Notes: generated by a model not told the origin, from the sequence alone. A stretch of 41,276 bases of DNA from Acidobacteria bacterium RIFCSPLOWO2_12_FULL_68_19 (GCA_001767525.1 MELF01000045.1:1-41276); one strand, 5' to 3'. Numbered from the stretch's first letter, positions 6,150 to 15,196 are shown. Made by a program: numbers and translations.

Positions 6150-8392
6150 CGAAAGCCTGCGGGCGCCTCGGAATCGCCCTGGCGTGCGCCGTCCTCGTGA
6201 CGCTCGCGCCGCTGGGCCTGATCGTCGCGCACGTGTATCACGACCGGGCACGCCTGCCGGATCCCGAGCCGTTCGTGCGCTTCGAGGTCCCGGCGATTGG
6301 CCACGTCTACGACGCCCACGGCCGCCCGCTCATCGCGCTCGCGCGCGAGTACAGGTTGATCTCCACATACGAGGATATCCCCCCAATCGTTCGCCACGCG
6401 ATTCTGGCCGCGGAGGACAAGCGCTTCTTCAGCCACAACGGCGTCGACTATGGCAGCGTGCCGCGGGTGGTGAGCCGTATCAGGATGGGGACGCTGCTGG
6501 CGCGCCTCGTCCGCACGCCCGTCGATGAAGCGGACTCGCCCGCGATCTTTCCGCAGGGCGGCTCCACCATTACCCAGCAGCTCGTGCGCGGTCATTTCCT
6601 CAAGGCGCTGACCGCCGGCGAGAACAGTCGGGCCCTTCGCGGAACCGGGCAGCTCACGCGGTCGGTGTCGTACGTGCTGGGCGCGCGCAACGCCAACATG
6701 CTGGCGCGGAAGGTCGAGGAGATGCGGCTCTCGATCTGGATCGAGCAGGACATGACGCGCCGGTTCGGATCGAAGCGCCGCGCCAAGGAGGAGATCCTCG
6801 CCCGCTACGCCAGCTATGTGTACATGGGGAACGGGCAGTACGGATTTGCCACCGCCGCGCAGTACTACTTTGGCCGACCGCTGGCCACGTTCACGGCCGC
6901 CGACGCCGACAAGGCCGCGCTGCTCGCCGGGATTCCCAAGTCGCCCCGTGACTATGCACCATCGGCGGCGGATCGCGCGACCGTACTGCGGCGCAGGAAC
7001 CAGACCCTGACATTGATGGCGCGCAACGGCTTCCTGACCGCCGACGCGCTGGCGGCCGCCGTGGGGCGCCCGATTCAGGTCGCGGCCCGACGGCGAGGGC
7101 GCATCGCCACGGAGGCGCCGGCCGTCGTGGCCCACGTCCTCGAAGAGCTCGCCGTCGGCGGTGTCGCACGCGGCCTCGAAGACCTGCTGCAGGGCCGAAT
7201 CCAGGTGTACTCGACCGTGGACGCCCGGGTGCAGCAGGTCGCGAACGAAGCGCTCGAGCACGGTCTGCTCGCCTACGAGGCGCGGCACCCGATCGCCCGG
7301 GAACTGGTGCAGGGCTCGGTCGTCGTGCTGGCCAACGGCGATGCGCGGATCCTCGCCGAGGCCGGCGGGCGGCGATCGTACAGAGGCCGCCCCGCGGGGT
7401 ACAGCGACTTCAACCGTGTCACCGGGTCCTTCCGGCAGCCGGGGTCGGCGATCAAGCCGATCGTCTACCTGGCCGCGTTTCGCCACGGAGATTTCGATCT
7501 CGAGACGCTGGTGCCCGACGAGCCGATCGAAGTGCCGGACGGGGAGGGCACGAAGTGGATCGCCAATTATGACGGGCGGTTCAAGGGGATGATCCCGGTC
7601 CGGCAGGCGCTCGCCGAGTCGAGGAACGCGGCCGCCGTCTGGATCACGAGGCGGATCGGCATCGACAGCGTCCTGCGCGCCTCCGAGCGCCTCGGGGTAC
7701 GGACGCCGCTCCACGGCTACGTCGCCACGGCCCTGGGCGCCTCCGAAATGAGCCTGCTGGAGCTCGCCAACGCCTACCGGACGATCGCCTCCGGCGTGCT
7801 CGCCCAGCCGTATGTCATTCGGCGCGTGGTCCACGCGTCCGCCGGCGCGGCTGCCGATCCCGACGCGGATCGGCCTCGGCCGGTGGCCGTTGGCGACGAG
7901 GCGCTGCTCCTCATTCAGGAAGGGCTGCGGAGCGTCGTGCGCCTCCCCGGGGGAACCGCGCACGCTCTCGATTCGGGGCGCTTTCCAATCGCGGTCATGG
8001 GCAAGACCGGCACGACGAACGAGTTTCGCGACGCGCTCTTCGTCGGCTCGACGTACGGCTCCGGAGGCATTACCGTGGCCGTTCGCATCGGCTTCGACGA
8101 CAACCGCTCTCTCGGCGCGAGGGAAACCGGCGCCAGAGTGGCCCTTCCGATTTTCCGGGAGGTGATGCTCCGCGTCTACCAAGATGGGCTGGCCGGTCCC
8201 GCACCAGGTTTTCCGCCGGCGCTCGAAGCGCGCATCACGGTCTACCTGCAGGGCCCGCCGGACGTGGCTCCCGCGGTCGTGCCAGCCCTCGAACCTGTCG
8301 CTCCGTTGAGCGGAGTCGCCCTGACGAGGATTTCGGATGAGAGTCCGGACGGAGCGGGGCTTCGGCCGATCATCCCGAGGAACTCGAGGTGA
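6146..8392 (+). CDS. Class A penicillin-binding protein (PBP1A-type)
   Basis: 748-residue bifunctional peptidoglycan synthase: glycosyltransferase GT51 then transpeptidase. There is one N-terminal membrane anchor (residues about 8-30). The GT51 motifs are AAEDKRFFSHNG (catalytic Glu90) and GGSTITQQLVR. The transpeptidase shows the SxxK tetrad in RQPGSAIKP (about residue 434), an SRN triad (about 491) and GKTGTTNEF (about 617). All catalytic residues are present and the length is normal. Its ATG overlaps the PLD stop. An insertion of about 40 residues lies just before GGSTITQQ compared with E. coli-type enzymes. The last dozen residues are antisense to the truncated regulator remnant. The role in septal or lateral wall synthesis cannot be told from sequence. 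Confidence 0.93.
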   Translation: MTKACGRLGIALACAVLVTLAPLGLIVAHVYHDRARLPDPEPFVRFEVPAIGHVYDAHGRPLIALAREYRLISTYEDIPPIVRHAILAAEDKRFFSHNGVDYGSVPRVVSRIRMGTLLARLVRTPVDEADSPAIFPQGGSTITQQLVRGHFLKALTAGENSRALRGTGQLTRSVSYVLGARNANMLARKVEEMRLSIWIEQDMTRRFGSKRRAKEEILARYASYVYMGNGQYGFATAAQYYFGRPLATFTAADADKAALLAGIPKSPRDYAPSAADRATVLRRRNQTLTLMARNGFLTADALAAAVGRPIQVAARRRGRIATEAPAVVAHVLEELAVGGVARGLEDLLQGRIQVYSTVDARVQQVANEALEHGLLAYEARHPIARELVQGSVVVLANGDARILAEAGGRRSYRGRPAGYSDFNRVTGSFRQPGSAIKPIVYLAAFRHGDFDLETLVPDEPIEVPDGEGTKWIANYDGRFKGMIPVRQALAESRNAAAVWITRRIGIDSVLRASERLGVRTPLHGYVATALGASEMSLLELANAYRTIASGVLAQPYVIRRVVHASAGAAADPDADRPRPVAVGDEALLLIQEGLRSVVRLPGGTAHALDSGRFPIAVMGKTGTTNEFRDALFVGSTYGSGGITVAVRIGFDDNRSLGARETGARVALPIFREVMLRVYQDGLAGPAPGFPPALEARITVYLQGPPDVAPAVVPALEPVAPLSGVALTRISDESPDGAGLRPIIPRNSR

Positions 8393-8849
8393 GTCGCCAG
8401 CTCGCTTTCCGCGGCCAGGAGCCGCCGCCGCAGTTCGATGTCATGCCGAACGGTGTGCAGCAGCTTGCTGAGGCGATGGAGGTCGAGCGGTTTGGACAGA
8501 TAGTCGAGCGCGCCCAGCTTCACGGCCTCGATGGCCGAATCGACCTTGGGTCTGCGGTCATCAGAATCACGTGGCACGTCGGATCGGCGTCGCGAATCGC
8601 GCGCAGTATATCGAGCCCTCCCACCTCGGGCAGGTCTCGATCGAGGAGGACGACGTCGGGCTTGAGCGCCCGCAACGCTGTCAGCAGCTTGTACCCGCCA
8701 GCGTGAGCGATCACGTCGAACCCTTCACCCTGTGCGAAGCATTCGACGAACGCCGGTATGCCGGGCCCGTCGTCGACGACCACGAGAAGCGGACGCCTGC
8801 CAGGCACGCTCGCTAATTGCATCCGCCCTGGTTTGTCGTCGGACTCCAT
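8356..8849 (-). pseudogene. Frameshifted, truncated NtrC-type response regulator
   Basis: Receiver domain starting MESDDKPGRMQ at 8849, with the acidic pair VVVDD and the phosphoacceptor loop LLDRDLPEVGG. After CHVILMTAD, at about 8555-8570, the frame shifts; the other frame continues perfectly with VDSAIEAVKLGALDYLSKPLD. It then runs through the linker helix to LEFLGMIGRSP, the opening of the sigma-54 AAA+ domain, and stops there. Everything after that is replaced by the 3' end of the penicillin-binding protein gene. The result is a regulator lacking its ATPase and DNA-binding domains, broken by one indel, so almost certainly nonfunctional. It may once have been an enhancer-binding activator. 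Confidence 0.8.
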
Positions 8850-9173
8850 CGTGTCTGGTGTCGACGTTTCTGAATACGCTTTGAGAGTACAACAGCCGCG
8901 GCGCGCCGCGGCATCGCGATCGGCTTTCCATCCGTGTGCGCGAGGTCGAATCTGTCGCCACTGTCGCGTCAACTTCACTTCGCATTGCCCTGGAGCAGAC
9001 CTACGCTGACAACGTGCGACTCTCTGACATATCCATGAAGATCGCCACCTGCCTTCTCCGCACGGTTCTGTGTCCATTCCGCACGCACAGCGGCACGCGC
9101 GTCGATGTCCCGCAGGGAGGGCGCGCGGCCGGCCTGTTCGTGGATGATAGGAGAGACCTCTGAGAGGCGTTTA
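8850..9173. other. Intergenic stretch without recognisable gene
   Basis: About 320 bp between the broken regulator and the cardiolipin synthase gene. Open frames here lack similarity to anything I know and have no good start signals. A sequence resembling half of the CRP-like palindrome occurs near 9070 but does not have the right spacing. Confidence 0.5.
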
Positions 9174-10679
9174 TCACCGGTCGCGAGGGTCGGTTGGCTC
9201 GGGTGCGCCGTCGCGGCGCCGCGGCCATCGCAGGCCCTTCCCCTGAAGGCGCAGTGTGGCGGCTCTGAAAAACAGTGAGAGCGCCACCCAGCCGAGCATC
9301 ACGGACACAGGGACCGCCAGCACCCTGGGCCACGTCATGGCCACGCCACTCACAGCCAGCAGAAGCAGTCCCGCGCTCACCATGGCCCTGGCCTCGGCCG
9401 GCCCGAGGACGCGGCGGTTCGTGATCGCCGCGCCCACCGCGCTGCCGATCCCGAGCGCCCCTGCCGCGGCTCGTCCCCCGCTTCCTTTCGCGAGAGCCAG
9501 AGGGCGCCGGCGCCGCCGTTCTGGTTGCGCGCGCAAATGCAATCGCCGCCGGGCGGTGAGCACGACCTCCGTGGCGTGCGACAGGTCGTCGAGGTACATT
9601 GCTTCCATCGCGCGCGCAAACGGCTCGTCCTCGACCGCGACGTCCAGCTCCCAGTTGCCGAGCCAGCCGGTGAGATTGAGGTTCGTCGAGCCCACCCTCG
9701 CCCAGCGAGCGTCGGCAACGGCCGTTTTCGCGTGCAGCATGGATCCGTTCCATTCGAAGACCCGGACCCCGGCCTCCAACAGGGGCCGATACCCGGCGCG
9801 TGAGAGTGATCCGATGAACGGCACGTCACTGGATCCCGGGACCAGGAGCCGCACATCGACCCCGTCCATCGCGGCCGATTTCAAGGCCTGGACGTAGAGC
9901 GTGGTCCCGACGAAATACGCATCGGTCAGCCAGAGCGAGCGGCGCGCGCCCGCAGCGATGAGTTGGTCCAATCGATAGAGCTGGGCGGTGGTCGGCGTGC
10001 TCGCAACCACGCGCGCCATGACCGTCCCCCGCGCGGGGATGGAGGCCTGAGTCGGCACGTCGGTGGCCGGAAGGGGTGCTCCCGCGATCGCCCACGTTTC
10101 GGCAAACGCCAGTTCGAGATCCGCGACCGCCGGGCCTTCGATCGCGACTCCCGTGTCACGCCACGGGTCGACGTGACGTCCCGGATCTCCCACCCAGTGG
10201 CGACCGACGCACAGCCCTGACACGAATCCCAGCCGCCCGTCGATGGTAATGACCTTGCGATGGTCTCGACTGATCCACCCGAAGGGTCTGTCGATGCGCG
10301 GAGGATTGAAGGATCTGATTTCGACACCGGCGCGACTCAACATCGGCCAGCGCCGGCTCAGACTGACGCTGAACGAGCCCAGCCAATCGTAGAGCAGCCG
10401 GACCCGGACGCCGTGGCGAGCCCGCTCTGCGAGCGCGTCCGCAAATTGCAGCCCGATATCGTCCCTGTGGATGAAGTAGGTTTCGAAATGGATTGTGCTC
10501 CTGGCCGAGGCGATGGCCTCGAGCCACGCGGGATAGTTCTCCTTCGCGTCCCTGAGGATTCGCACCGCGTTCCCGGGAATCAGTGGTGCGCCTGCGGCTC
10601 GCGCAAACGTTTGATCGGCGAGAGCGCGCGCGGCGGCGAGCGCCGCGTCGGGGAGTGGGCCGGGGTTCTTTCCTGTCAT
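9174..10679 (-). CDS. Cardiolipin synthase-type PLD phosphotransferase
   Basis: 501-residue PLD-superfamily enzyme with two complete HKD motifs: [11 protein letters not shown] (His140, Lys142, Asp147) and [10 protein letters not shown] (His316, Lys318, Asp323). The motif spacing and the [12 protein letters not shown] segment fit bacterial cardiolipin synthases, which join two phosphatidylglycerols. Unusually, the membrane segments lie at the C-terminus (two hydrophobic stretches in the last 80 residues) instead of the N-terminus. The ATG at 10679 is preferred because homology begins soon after it and a promoter-like palindrome sits 24 nt or more upstream. It is divergent from the papain-like gene, and the two share a single palindrome. 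Substrate assignment is by family; a related phospholipid headgroup exchange is possible. Confidence 0.85.
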   Translation of the reverse strand: MTGKNPGPLPDAALAAARALADQTFARAAGAPLIPGNAVRILRDAKENYPAWLEAIASARSTIHFETYFIHRDDIGLQFADALAERARHGVRVRLLYDWLGSFSVSLSRRWPMLSRAGVEIRSFNPPRIDRPFGWISRDHRKVITIDGRLGFVSGLCVGRHWVGDPGRHVDPWRDTGVAIEGPAVADLELAFAETWAIAGAPLPATDVPTQASIPARGTVMARVVASTPTTAQLYRLDQLIAAGARRSLWLTDAYFVGTTLYVQALKSAAMDGVDVRLLVPGSSDVPFIGSLSRAGYRPLLEAGVRVFEWNGSMLHAKTAVADARWARVGSTNLNLTGWLGNWELDVAVEDEPFARAMEAMYLDDLSHATEVVLTARRRLHLRAQPERRRRRPLALAKGSGGRAAAGALGIGSAVGAAITNRRVLGPAEARAMVSAGLLLLAVSGVAMTWPRVLAVPVSVMLGWVALSLFFRAATLRLQGKGLRWPRRRDGAPEPTDPRDR

Positions 10680-10702
10680 GGCGCCGTCTGTGGCTCCCGG
10701 GC

Positions 10703-10744
10703 ATGATACCGGCGGCCACAAGGGGCGGTGTGCCCTAAGGGACA
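10703..10744 (-). promoter_or_regulatory. CRP-like palindrome plus -10, toward cardiolipin synthase
   Basis: The palindrome at 10729-10744, read on the minus strand, is followed after 20 nt by TATCAT (10708-10703). A start near 10696 would give a leader of about 17 nt before the ATG at 10679. The same palindrome also has a -10-like hexamer on the plus side. Confidence 0.45.
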
Positions 10745-10772
10745 TCCTGACCGCAGGCGTCTCCAGTACGCT
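10729..10772 (+). promoter_or_regulatory. CRP-like palindrome plus -10, toward the papain-fold-like gene
   Basis: TGTGCCCTAAGGGACA (10729-10744) is followed after 22 nt by TACGCT (10767-10772). The predicted transcript start, 7 nt after the hexamer, coincides with the GTG at 10779, suggesting leaderless translation. Confidence 0.5.
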
Positions 10773-10778
10773 CAATCC

Positions 10779-12317
10779 GTGCGCACCAGATTTCGACGCG
10801 CGATGCTGACGCTGGCGGTCCTGCTGGCGCCGGCGTACGAGAGCGCCGCGGACATTGGCGTCGTCATCCTCGAACCGATCAACGCGCTCGGGTTCTTCAC
10901 GCGTGTCGGGCACGCCGGCACGTATCTCTCCAATATCTGTCCCGACGGAAGCCCCATCCGCATGCGGCTGTGCCGGCCGGAGGAACGGGGAGGGGTCGTC
11001 AGCAAGTTCTCGGCGATCAGCGAGGAGGACGACTACGACTGGGCGATCGTGTCGCTCGAGCAGTTCCTCCACGGCGTCGATTCCCCCGATCTGGCGCCGC
11101 TGATTGCCACGCCGGGGCTGCACACGGCGATGCAGGCGTCGAGTTTCGAGGCGGCCTTTTCGGCGGCGCTGAGCCGGACCGACGACGGGCGCCTGCCGGT
11201 TGGGCAGTGGAGGACCGGGCTGGCGAACCGCTTCACCAGGAGCATCTACATCCTCTCGATCGCGACGACGGCCGCTGACGATCGGGCGATCGTCGACGCC
11301 TTCCACGCCGCGCCGAACAAATCGCGGTTCAATTTCTTCTACGACAACTGCTCGAACCAGACGAAGGCGGTGTTCGACCTGATCATGGACAGCACCGAGG
11401 CCATCGGGGACCGGGCAAGCGGCCTGACCATGCAGACGCCCAAGGGACTGGCCAAGACGCTGGTCGACCGCGCCCGAGCGCGCCCGAGCCTCCATCTCCG
11501 CGTCGAACGGTACCCGCAGGTGCCCGGAACCATCGACCGGAGCACCGAAGTGCTGTTTCCGATGGAGAACACATACCGGAACGTCAGCTTCGCCCCGTAC
11601 TGGTATTTTGGCGGCTTCCGGGAAGTGGCGCTCGGCGCGATGTTCTACCACGGGGTGCTCGCGCCGTTTCGCCTCGCCGGCGCGTTCGCGGATTTCCTGT
11701 CGGCGCGGGCCGGCCGGCTCACGGCGGAGCAGATCCGGCTCAGGAGTCTGCAGGATGAGGTCAGGCAGGCCCTCCAGTCAGCCGCCGGGAGCGGCGACCG
11801 GCGCAGGCTCGAGCTGGAACAATTGAACGGGGCGGTGGTTCGCGGGCTGCGGGCCGTCAAGGCCGACAAGCAGGCTGAAGTGGATCGCGTCCTCGGGTCC
11901 GACGCGCAGTGGCAGGCGTTCGATCGCGAGTTTCAGCTCGCGGTGGGTCTCGTGGATCGCGCCGGGCTGTCCGCCGAGCTGCACGGCTATTTCGCCGCTT
12001 TCGTCCCCACCGGGCATCTGTCGGAGCAGCTCCTCGCGTATTTCGCCGCGCACGGCCGGTTCTACGTCGACGAGGACCGGCGAGGCCCTTGGATCAGGCT
12101 CCCGCTGCCGGAGGTCCGGGCGGAGGCGACCGGGTTGTCCGAATCACACGTTCTGGCGGGCAGCCATCGCCTGGCGTTTCTGGTCCTCGCGGCCGTGATC
12201 GATCACAACCTGTACGAGACCGGCGACCGCCGCGAGGATCTCGAATACATGGAGCGCATCTTCACGCTGTTCCGGCAGGCGCGGCGATCGCTCGCCGCAC
12301 CCGCGGTCACGCACTGA
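10779..12317 (+). CDS. Exported papain-fold-like protein (DUF4105/Lnb-like)
   Basis: 512 residues from the GTG at 10779, or 504 from the ATG at 10803. Both starts give a signal peptide ending near ESAAD, so the mature protein is periplasmic. Residues 27-60 contain GHAGTYLSN (His45) and about residue 190 has [11 protein letters not shown]. This is the His...Asn-Cys arrangement of permuted papain-fold domains such as DUF4105/Lnb, which are amide hydrolases or acyltransferases. The C-terminal half is helix-rich with a charged coiled-coil-like stretch (about 320-385) and no recognised domain. The GTG start is preferred because it lies where the predicted promoter would begin the transcript; no Shine-Dalgarno is visible for either start. 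Possible roles include peptidoglycan or lipoprotein modification; the family call is moderate. Confidence 0.6.
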   Translation: MRTRFRRAMLTLAVLLAPAYESAADIGVVILEPINALGFFTRVGHAGTYLSNICPDGSPIRMRLCRPEERGGVVSKFSAISEEDDYDWAIVSLEQFLHGVDSPDLAPLIATPGLHTAMQASSFEAAFSAALSRTDDGRLPVGQWRTGLANRFTRSIYILSIATTAADDRAIVDAFHAAPNKSRFNFFYDNCSNQTKAVFDLIMDSTEAIGDRASGLTMQTPKGLAKTLVDRARARPSLHLRVERYPQVPGTIDRSTEVLFPMENTYRNVSFAPYWYFGGFREVALGAMFYHGVLAPFRLAGAFADFLSARAGRLTAEQIRLRSLQDEVRQALQSAAGSGDRRRLELEQLNGAVVRGLRAVKADKQAEVDRVLGSDAQWQAFDREFQLAVGLVDRAGLSAELHGYFAAFVPTGHLSEQLLAYFAAHGRFYVDEDRRGPWIRLPLPEVRAEATGLSESHVLAGSHRLAFLVLAAVIDHNLYETGDRREDLEYMERIFTLFRQARRSLAAPAVTH

Positions 12318-12375
12318 TTCTGGTCGACCATTTCATGAGGTTCGCCTCGTCACCGAAGCTGCCAGGTCACGGCTC

Positions 12376-12419
12376 CGTATCGTTTTGAACAGCCCGCCGC
12401 CCCACGCAGACATCACAAT
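12376..12419 (+). promoter_or_regulatory. Weak copy of the palindrome plus -10
   Basis: CGTATCGTTTTGAACA (12376-12391) resembles the copies at 15949 and 18763 (shared GTTTTG core) but has poor outer symmetry. It is followed after 22 nt by CACAAT (12414-12419), and the GTG at 12426 lies exactly 7 nt further on. This is the weakest of the eight sites. Confidence 0.3.
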
Positions 12420-12425
12420 GGATCG

Positions 12426-12590
12426 GTGAGCGGATCGAACGTCACAGGGGAACGGCGGCTGGTCGCGGCTGCGAAGGACGCGGCCTGGCTCGTACTCCTC
12501 GTCCTCATGGTCCCGCTCGCGATCCTGGTCGTCGGCACGCCGGTGGTGCTGTTCGTGCGGCTGCTGATAGAGATCGCCGCGCGCTTGTGA
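12426..12590 (+). CDS. Small single-pass membrane protein
   Basis: 54-residue protein: a charged N-terminal helix (GERRLVAAAKDAAW), then a hydrophobic segment of about 30 residues (LVLLVLMVPLAILVV onward) ending in IEIAARL. The GTG start sits where a transcript from the upstream hexamer would begin, so it may be leaderless. It is followed by two more tiny genes on the same strand (31 nt, then an overlap). No named family recognised. Real-gene status rests on the clean membrane helix and arrangement. Confidence 0.5.
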   Translation: MSGSNVTGERRLVAAAKDAAWLVLLVLMVPLAILVVGTPVVLFVRLLIEIAARL

Positions 12591-12621
12591 AGGAAGGTCC
12601 GGAGGGGAATCGAGGGAACCC

Positions 12622-12801
12622 ATGAGCATGACGATAACCACCCTGTCCGGCGGCGATACGTCTGACGAACGGTGGCGCCAATGGCCGCTCGGCTACGCGA
12701 CGAGCAGCCGCAGGACGGCGGCCCAGGCGCGCATCGTGTTCGCCGTCGTCCTCACGACGACGATCGCCTGGCTCGCGGTTCCGCGCCTGTCCGCTCGATG
12801 A
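12622..12801 (+). CDS. Small protein with C-terminal hydrophobic helix
   Basis: 59-residue protein. The ATG at 12622 follows a good AGGGAA Shine-Dalgarno. The N-terminus is polar (SGGDTSDERWRQWPLGY) and the C-terminus has a hydrophobic helix (IVFAVVLTTTIAWLAV), so it may be a tail-anchored or membrane-associated peptide. Its stop overlaps the start of the next small gene (ATGA), which supports both as translated. Function unknown. Confidence 0.5.
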   Translation: MSMTITTLSGGDTSDERWRQWPLGYATSSRRTAAQARIVFAVVLTTTIAWLAVPRLSAR

Positions 12802-12989
12802 GCGAACGATTGGACCTGCGCGCACGGCTCCTGGAAGTCATCGCCGCGCTGGACCGGCGTGTGCGACACCCGGGCCGCCACACCGAGGCGGCCATCGCGG
12901 CTGACGCCGCTGCCCTGAAGCGCGAGGGCGAAGCCCGTATGGCCGTCCTCGACGACGATGGCGCGCCGGTGGGCGGAGAAGCCTCGTAA
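12798..12989 (+). CDS. Small charged hypothetical protein
   Basis: 63-residue soluble protein rich in Arg, Ala and Glu (MSERLDLRARLLEVIAALDRR at the start), predicted to be largely helical. It starts inside the stop codon of the preceding small gene (ATGA overlap), a typical translational coupling. No family recognised. With the two preceding genes it forms a mini-operon of tiny proteins between the papain-like gene and the AbiEii pair. Confidence 0.45.
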   Translation: MSERLDLRARLLEVIAALDRRVRHPGRHTEAAIAADAAALKREGEARMAVLDDDGAPVGGEAS

Positions 12990-13026
12990 GCGGCTGATAT
13001 ATTGAGTCTTTTATCATAAGCTGGTA

Positions 13027-13302
13027 ATGTTGGGTATGGACCGCACGGTGCGAGCCTACCTGGCAGAGATTGGGCGGAGAGGGGGCCGGAAGAGCCGGCG
13101 CCGGCTGGATCCGGACGCGGCCCGCCAGATGGTGCGGCTCCGCGAGGCGCGGCGTGCGTTTCGGCGCTTCCACGCGCAGTGCTTCTGGTCCTGCGATCCG
13201 GAGTATGCCGTCACGGCGCGTGACGTGCCCTGGGTGGCGGAGCAGTTGATGAAGTTCGGCGGGCTGCGCGGCTGGGAGCTTGGCGCACGACTATGCCGCT
13301 GA
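13027..13302 (+). CDS. Small basic protein paired with AbiEii-type toxin, probable antitoxin
   Basis: 91 residues (88 if the ATG at 13036 is used). The N-terminus carries a Gly/Arg/Lys-rich segment (EIGRRGGRKSRRRLDP), plausibly DNA- or RNA-binding, followed by a helical domain with CFWSCDPEY. It precedes the nucleotidyltransferase gene and overlaps it by 10 nt, the classic antitoxin-toxin arrangement. Its sequence is not the standard AbiEi winged helix; I recall similar small proteins next to AbiEii-like genes, but without a family name. The upstream DNA (13000-13026) is unusually AT-rich for the region and includes TATCAT, a plausible -10. Antitoxin role is inferred from position. Confidence 0.6.
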   Translation: MLGMDRTVRAYLAEIGRRGGRKSRRRLDPDAARQMVRLREARRAFRRFHAQCFWSCDPEYAVTARDVPWVAEQLMKFGGLRGWELGARLCR

Positions 13303-14114
13303 CCCCCTATCAGGAAGAGGTCGCTCGGCTGCTGTCGGCGAACCGGAGCTTCGACAACTACCTCGCCGGCGGCGCCGCGATCCACCTGGAGCCGAACACC
13401 CGGCGCTACAGCAACGATCTCGATTACTTTCAGGACTCGGTCGAGCGCGTCGCCAGCGCGTTCACCGACGACGTGCGGCAGCTGCGCGCCGCCGGTCACG
13501 ACGCGGCCGCCGAGATACAGCTGCCGGGGTACATTCGCGCCACCGTCTCGCGAGGCGGCGCGCACACCAAAGTGGAATGGGCGCACGACTCGGCGTGGCG
13601 CTTCATGCCAACGATCCGCAGCGACGTCGTCGGCTACATGCTGCACCCGATCGATCTGGCCATCAACAAGCTGCTGGCGCTGGCCGGACGCGACGAGCCG
13701 CGCGACTTCCTCGACATCCTCGACCTGCACGCCCGGACGCTGCAGCTGGGCGCGCTCTGCTGGGCGGCGGCGGGGAAGGATCCGGGCTTCACGCCGTTCG
13801 CGCTGCTGGAGATGCTGCGGCGCAGAGGGAAGTATTACGCGGAGGATTTCGAGCGCCTCAACCTGGTGGAGCCGGTCGACCTGCCCGCCCTGAAGAACCA
13901 ATGGTTGGCCGCTCTCGCCGGTGCGGACGCCTTCGTGCGCCGCCGCCCGCCAGACGAAGTCGGGTGCCTGTATTACTCGCCCGGTCTCGCGCGGTTTGTG
14001 GCACCGGGACCGGACGGGCCGGCGGACGTCGTTCCGCATTACGGCCGTCCGGGTGGGGTGCTTCCGCGGGTTCTCGACGGCGATGGTGCGTCGGAGGCCG
14101 GAGAAACCCCGTAA
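13293..14114 (+). CDS. AbiEii/AbiGii-type nucleotidyltransferase, probable toxin
   Basis: 273-residue minimal nucleotidyltransferase. The signature is near the N-terminus: YLAGGAAIHLE (Gly26-Gly27) followed by SNDLDYF (Asp42, Asp44), the metal-binding pair of the fold. HPIDLAINKLLALAGRDEPRDFLDI is the conserved helix-rich second motif. AbiEii toxins transfer nucleotides to tRNA or other targets and cause growth arrest or abortive infection. It overlaps the upstream small gene by 10 nt. Length is within the usual range. An alternative is a non-toxic nucleotidyltransferase of the same fold, but the paired small gene favours a toxin-antitoxin module. Confidence 0.75.
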   Translation: MPLTPYQEEVARLLSANRSFDNYLAGGAAIHLEPNTRRYSNDLDYFQDSVERVASAFTDDVRQLRAAGHDAAAEIQLPGYIRATVSRGGAHTKVEWAHDSAWRFMPTIRSDVVGYMLHPIDLAINKLLALAGRDEPRDFLDILDLHARTLQLGALCWAAAGKDPGFTPFALLEMLRRRGKYYAEDFERLNLVEPVDLPALKNQWLAALAGADAFVRRRPPDEVGCLYYSPGLARFVAPGPDGPADVVPHYGRPGGVLPRVLDGDGASEAGETP

Positions 14115-14133
14115 ACCGACGCACGGATGATGG

Positions 14134-15159
14134 TCAGTTGCGCCCCGATGTCGGCACCCCACCCCCGTTGAATTCGCGCCGGGTGAGCACCCCGTCCCGA
14201 TTCACATCCTGGTCGTCGAAGCTCCGCCGCGATCGGTGCCATTCGTCGCGCGAGATCGTGCTGTTGCGGTTGACGTCAAGGCTCGCAAACGAGTCCCGCC
14301 GGCGGCCCGCGTTGCCGCCGAGCTCCTCGCGGCTGAGCACGGTGTCGTCGTTGCGGTCGACTCGGCGGAAGGTCTCGAGATCGCCGTGCCACTCGGTCGA
14401 CGCGATGCGCCCGTCGCGATTGTGGTCGAGGCTCGCGAAGCCGGCGTCGGACCAGGCGGGAAACCGGTCGTCAGCACTCGGATCGAAGTCGCGGTCTTCG
14501 AGGCTGCTGTCCCTTCGTCCACCAGGGCGGACCTCCTCTCCTGAGAGGACTCCGTCGCGGTTCCAGTCATGCGTCCGGAACGACTCGGAGCTGCCCCGCC
14601 ACTCGCTCCAGGTAATCATGCCGTCGTTGTTGCGGTCCATGCCGCGGAACCGCATTTCGCCGCCCCTGCGGCCGGCCGGCGGTCCCTGCGCGCGCCCCGA
14701 CGCACAGTAGCGCAGCCCGCCCGACCCGGGGACGCCGGCATCACCAAACGCGTCCCGGTACTCGGGCGACGCCAGGATCTCGTCGATCACCGCGTCCACT
14801 CCTCGGGTCACCGCCACCTGCGCAAACGCTCTCGCGCCTGCGGGATCGGGCTGCCGGCCGAGCAGGTGCCGGTACAAGGTCCCCACGGCCTGTTCGCGCT
14901 CATCCCTCGCCTGGCCCGGCGGGAAGAACCGCTGCAGATGCTCTGGCGATTTCGCGACGAGGCGGACTAGATCGCGGACGCTCGTGCCCCCGGCGGCCAG
15001 CCGTTCGACGTGGGTGGCGCTGTCGGGGTCGGGCGCACGTTCGAGCATGTGCCGGTAGATCTCGTCGACCACCCGGCGCGCGTCGGGCGTGCACGGCGCC
15101 TGGGCCGCCGCGACGCCAGGGAAGACGAGGAGTACGATGAAGAGACTCGCATGCAACAT
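14134..15159 (-). CDS. Exported EF-hand protein with DUF4214-like repeats
   Basis: 341 residues with a signal peptide (cleavage near GVAAAQA). Residues about 22-140 contain two DUF4214-like repeats (VVDEIYRHMLERAPDPDS and LYRHLLGRQPDPAGAR). Then come six EF-hand loops: DRNNDGMITWSE, DWNRDGVLSGEE, DHNRDGRIASTE, DRNDDTVLSREE, DVNRNSTISRDE and DVNRDGVLTRRE. The fourth and fifth lack the central glycine and may bind calcium weakly. The protein is a likely extracytoplasmic calcium binder. The ATG at 15159 is backed by a strong GGAGG 6-10 nt upstream. It starts 37 nt after the SYLF gene on the same strand, so the two form an operon behind the palindrome at 15949. Confidence 0.85.
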   Translation of the reverse strand: MLHASLFIVLLVFPGVAAAQAPCTPDARRVVDEIYRHMLERAPDPDSATHVERLAAGGTSVRDLVRLVAKSPEHLQRFFPPGQARDEREQAVGTLYRHLLGRQPDPAGARAFAQVAVTRGVDAVIDEILASPEYRDAFGDAGVPGSGGLRYCASGRAQGPPAGRRGGEMRFRGMDRNNDGMITWSEWRGSSESFRTHDWNRDGVLSGEEVRPGGRRDSSLEDRDFDPSADDRFPAWSDAGFASLDHNRDGRIASTEWHGDLETFRRVDRNDDTVLSREELGGNAGRRRDSFASLDVNRNSTISRDEWHRSRRSFDDQDVNRDGVLTRREFNGGGVPTSGRN

Positions 15160-15196
15160 GATTCACACCTCCTCTGCGGGATGGCGGTTGCGATCG

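Noticed and set aside
5819-8182. Long minus-strand open frame opposite the PLD and PBP1A genes
   Set aside because: Composition is Arg/His/Asp-rich with no domains; it mirrors codon positions of the plus-strand genes.
9060-9085. Additional copy of the CRP-like palindrome
   Set aside because: TGTCC and GCACG are separated by 5 nt rather than 6 and there is no -10 at the required distance.
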